From NCBI GenBank assembly GCA_002298885.1, contig DBMK01000143.1:1-7131 (forward strand): a DNA stretch of 7,131 bases, read 5' to 3'. Under the pieces are notes generated by a model. It was not told the origin of the DNA. It saw nothing but the letters and a program-made list of their open reading frames with translations, and did no database searches. The DNA comes from Anaerolineaceae bacterium UBA700 (GTDB taxonomy: Bacteria; Chloroflexota; Anaerolineae; Anaerolineales; Anaerolineaceae). Every line of letters starts with the position of its first letter. Positions within the stretch are counted from its first letter, which is position 1. Of this stretch, positions 6,064 to 7,131 are shown piece by piece. The position numbers and the translations under genes were made by a program.

Positions 6064-6942
6064 TTAAAGGAGAGAATCCAGGAGACTTCTAAGCTCAGCA
6101 AGTTCTGAGTCCTCGAGGCAGCTCCAGGGGCCATAAAAGAATCGGTCCGTCTGTGCTTCTGCATTGCTACGTACGCCATCACCCGCGAGAGTGATGGCGT
6201 ACTCTTCTCCTTGCCGCTCCACCCAGCCGCGTCCGGACAGCGCCTCCAGGCGCAGGCGATAGTCTTCCTTTTCCCAGCCGTGACGCTTGAGCCGGTCGAA
6301 CAGCGCGTCCAGCGAGAGCGGGGCTTTTTGCTCCCAAAGCAGGCTCAGCGCTTCCCAGGCCGGGCCGTCCACGCCCAGGTCACGCCAGGAGGCCAGGTGG
6401 GCGTCGTCGCGGAACGCCGCCAGGTCGCTGAGGTATTGATCGATGCGCTCCACGACCGGCGCATTCACCCCAGGGTCGTTCTTGCGGCTATGCGCAATAC
6501 ACCAGGTTCCCGGCGGGTCCGCCGCAGCAGAACAGGCTGCCACCAGGCGGCTGAGCCGGTCCGCCAGCCGCTCCAGCTTCTCCGGCGACAGCGGGACGAG
6601 CCCGGACATGCAGTCGTAGGCAGCCTGGACGACGGCGTGGACCGTGGTGTGCCCTTTGAGCGTCAGCAGGTAGCCGTCCCTGCCCACCGGCCGCAAATAA
6701 CCGCGGGCTGCGGCGTTGGCCATGCGCTCGACGTATGCCTGCGGCGCCATATACGGATTGCGTACCCGCAGTAACGCCGGCGTGACCGGCTCCGGCTCGA
6801 ACGATTCCGCCGCCAGCATCCAGAAGTACCCCAGCGTTTCGAGCCTCACTTGGGCCGCCTTCTCCTGCATTGCCTGGGTGTACTTTTCTTCGAGCGCCCG
6901 CATCGCTTTTAAGGCCAGCGGCCATAGTTCCGAGAGATCCAT
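6064..6942 (-). CDS. Tandem winged-helix (MarR/SCO6745-like) putative DNA-binding protein
   Basis: This gene encodes a 292-residue soluble protein with no signal peptide or membrane segment. Residues about 53-98 resemble a winged helix: VTPALL, a helix-rich middle, ARGYLRPVGRDGYLLTLKG as recognition-helix end and wing. Residues about 208-257 repeat the pattern (PLSLDALFDRL...RLEALSGRGWVERQGEEYAITLAGDG). The C-terminal segment AEAQTDRFFYGPWSCLEDSELAELRSLLDSL resembles the end of SCO6745-type helix-turn-helix proteins, in which two half-domains are arranged in tandem. I judge this by eye, and a non-DNA-binding role is possible. The ATG at 6942 is chosen over a TTG at 6963 because GGAGG lies 8 bases before it. 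It converges on the secreted-protein gene with 2 bases between stop codons. A 12-bp inverted repeat lies in the codons of the second wing. No confident promoter was found. Confidence 0.8.
   Translation of the reverse strand: MDLSELWPLALKAMRALEEKYTQAMQEKAAQVRLETLGYFWMLAAESFEPEPVTPALLRVRNPYMAPQAYVERMANAAARGYLRPVGRDGYLLTLKGHTTVHAVVQAAYDCMSGLVPLSPEKLERLADRLSRLVAACSAAADPPGTWCIAHSRKNDPGVNAPVVERIDQYLSDLAAFRDDAHLASWRDLGVDGPAWEALSLLWEQKAPLSLDALFDRLKRHGWEKEDYRLRLEALSGRGWVERQGEEYAITLAGDGVRSNAEAQTDRFFYGPWSCLEDSELAELRSLLDSLL
6171..6202. repeat. Perfect 12-bp inverted repeat inside the winged-helix gene
   Basis: GTACGCCATCAC (6171-6182) and GTGATGGCGTAC (6191-6202) are exact reverse complements around an 8-base loop (CCGCGAGA). 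The element encodes residues 247-257 of the minus-strand protein and lies 110 bases past the stop of the convergent secreted gene. The stem is GC-rich but is followed by a pyrimidine tract (TCTTCTCCTT) rather than a clean T-run on the plus strand. It could stop or stabilise the 3' end of the plus-strand transcript. Confidence 0.6.
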
Positions 6943-6950
6943 GGTCCCCT

Positions 6951-6955
6951 CCTCC
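6951..6955 (-). promoter_or_regulatory. Ribosome binding site of the winged-helix gene
   Basis: The minus strand reads GGAGG, within GGAGGAGGGG, 8 bases before the ATG at 6940-6942. This purine-rich tract supports the ATG start rather than the upstream TTG, which lies on the far side of it. Confidence 0.7.
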
Positions 6956-7014
6956 AATGGCAATTTGAACGGTGAAACGGATTAGTAATTCATTGTAATG
7001 ATTTATTGATGTGC

Positions 7015-7027
7015 ATTTATCATAAAT
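7015..7027. repeat. AT-rich palindrome upstream of the winged-helix gene
   Basis: ATTTAT and ATAAAT are perfect 6-bp arms around a single C, about 73 bases upstream of the winged-helix start codon. If the protein is an autoregulator, this would be a candidate operator. The low sequence complexity makes chance a fair alternative. Confidence 0.25.
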
Positions 7028-7095
7028 CATTTTTACCAAGACGCATCAGGTTTTGGATCTACATTGTTATTATCTGCGATCAGGAAGCCAACACC

Positions 7096-7131
7096 CACCT
7101 CACCCCCTGCCCCCTCTCCACGGGGTGGAGA
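7096..7131. repeat. C-rich inverted-repeat element, cut by the window edge
   Basis: A C-rich tract (CACCTCACCCCCTGCC and on) runs into TCTCCAC (7115-7121), a GGG loop, and GTGGAGA (7125-7131), which are perfect 7-bp arms. The next outer base, C7114, would pair with a G at 7132, so the palindrome probably continues past the window. Similar CCTCACCCCCTGCCCC-type sequences recur, as I recall, between genes in Chloroflexota and some other genomes. It may be the edge of a dispersed REP- or MITE-like element. Confidence 0.5.

Noticed and set aside
6961..6963. In-frame TTG as an upstream start for the winged-helix gene.
   Set aside because: The strong GGAGG tract at 6951-6955 lies downstream of the TTG and is correctly spaced for the ATG at 6942.
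6488..7039. A 183-codon minus-strand open frame overlapping the winged-helix gene.
   Set aside because: It is in a different frame of the same strand, is Gly/Ala/Arg-rich with no domain, and runs through the AT-rich upstream region without a ribosome binding site.

Overview
The window looks like chromosomal DNA from a Gram-type-ambiguous environmental bacterium, most probably Chloroflexota of the Anaerolineae type. This is inference from three things: a short-Q-loop cytochrome bd pair, a large secreted multidomain protein that ends in a short hydrophobic tail of the L-P-x-x-x-R kind I associate with exported proteins of that phylum, and a C-rich dispersed-repeat-like sequence at the right edge. 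Coding DNA is GC-rich and the gaps between genes are clearly AT-rich. No tRNA, rRNA, CRISPR array, transposase or phage gene is visible.

Layout. Positions 19-2425 (minus strand) hold cydA and then cydB, the two large subunits of a bd-type quinol:oxygen oxidoreductase, as a tight two-gene operon in which the cydA stop codon lies in the cydB ribosome binding site. A 139-base divergent control region (2426-2564) separates cydA from a plus-strand VOC-fold metalloenzyme gene (2565-3026). It contains a predicted extended -10 promoter so close to the VOC start that the mRNA should be leaderless, a possible cydA -10, and two inverted repeats that could be operators, one of them a GTG-N8-CAC dyad of the Rex or CRP/FNR geometry. 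A 224-base AT-rich gap (3027-3250) carries a good sigma70-like promoter and a leader of about 137 bases with a hairpin near its 5' end. It drives a 936-residue secreted protein (3251-6061) with a signal peptide, an N-terminal beta-rich domain, an Ig-like domain with a calcium-loop-like segment, six degenerate propeller-like repeats, a C-terminal Ig-like domain and the hydrophobic tail.

This gene meets a minus-strand tandem winged-helix gene (6064-6942) tail to tail with only 2 bases between the stop codons. A perfect 12-bp inverted repeat lies inside the winged-helix gene, about 110 bases past the secreted gene's stop. The 189 bases to the right hold an AT-rich palindrome and the start of a C-rich inverted-repeat element cut by the window edge.

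Functionally, cydAB provides high-affinity oxygen reduction or oxygen scavenging. The VOC gene may share its control region. The secreted protein and the winged-helix protein show no clear pathway link to the oxidase. I do not see a convincing new multi-gene system. The most distinctive items are the secreted repeat protein, the leaderless promoter and regulatory dyads in the cydA/VOC gap, and the long hairpin at the convergent gene junction.
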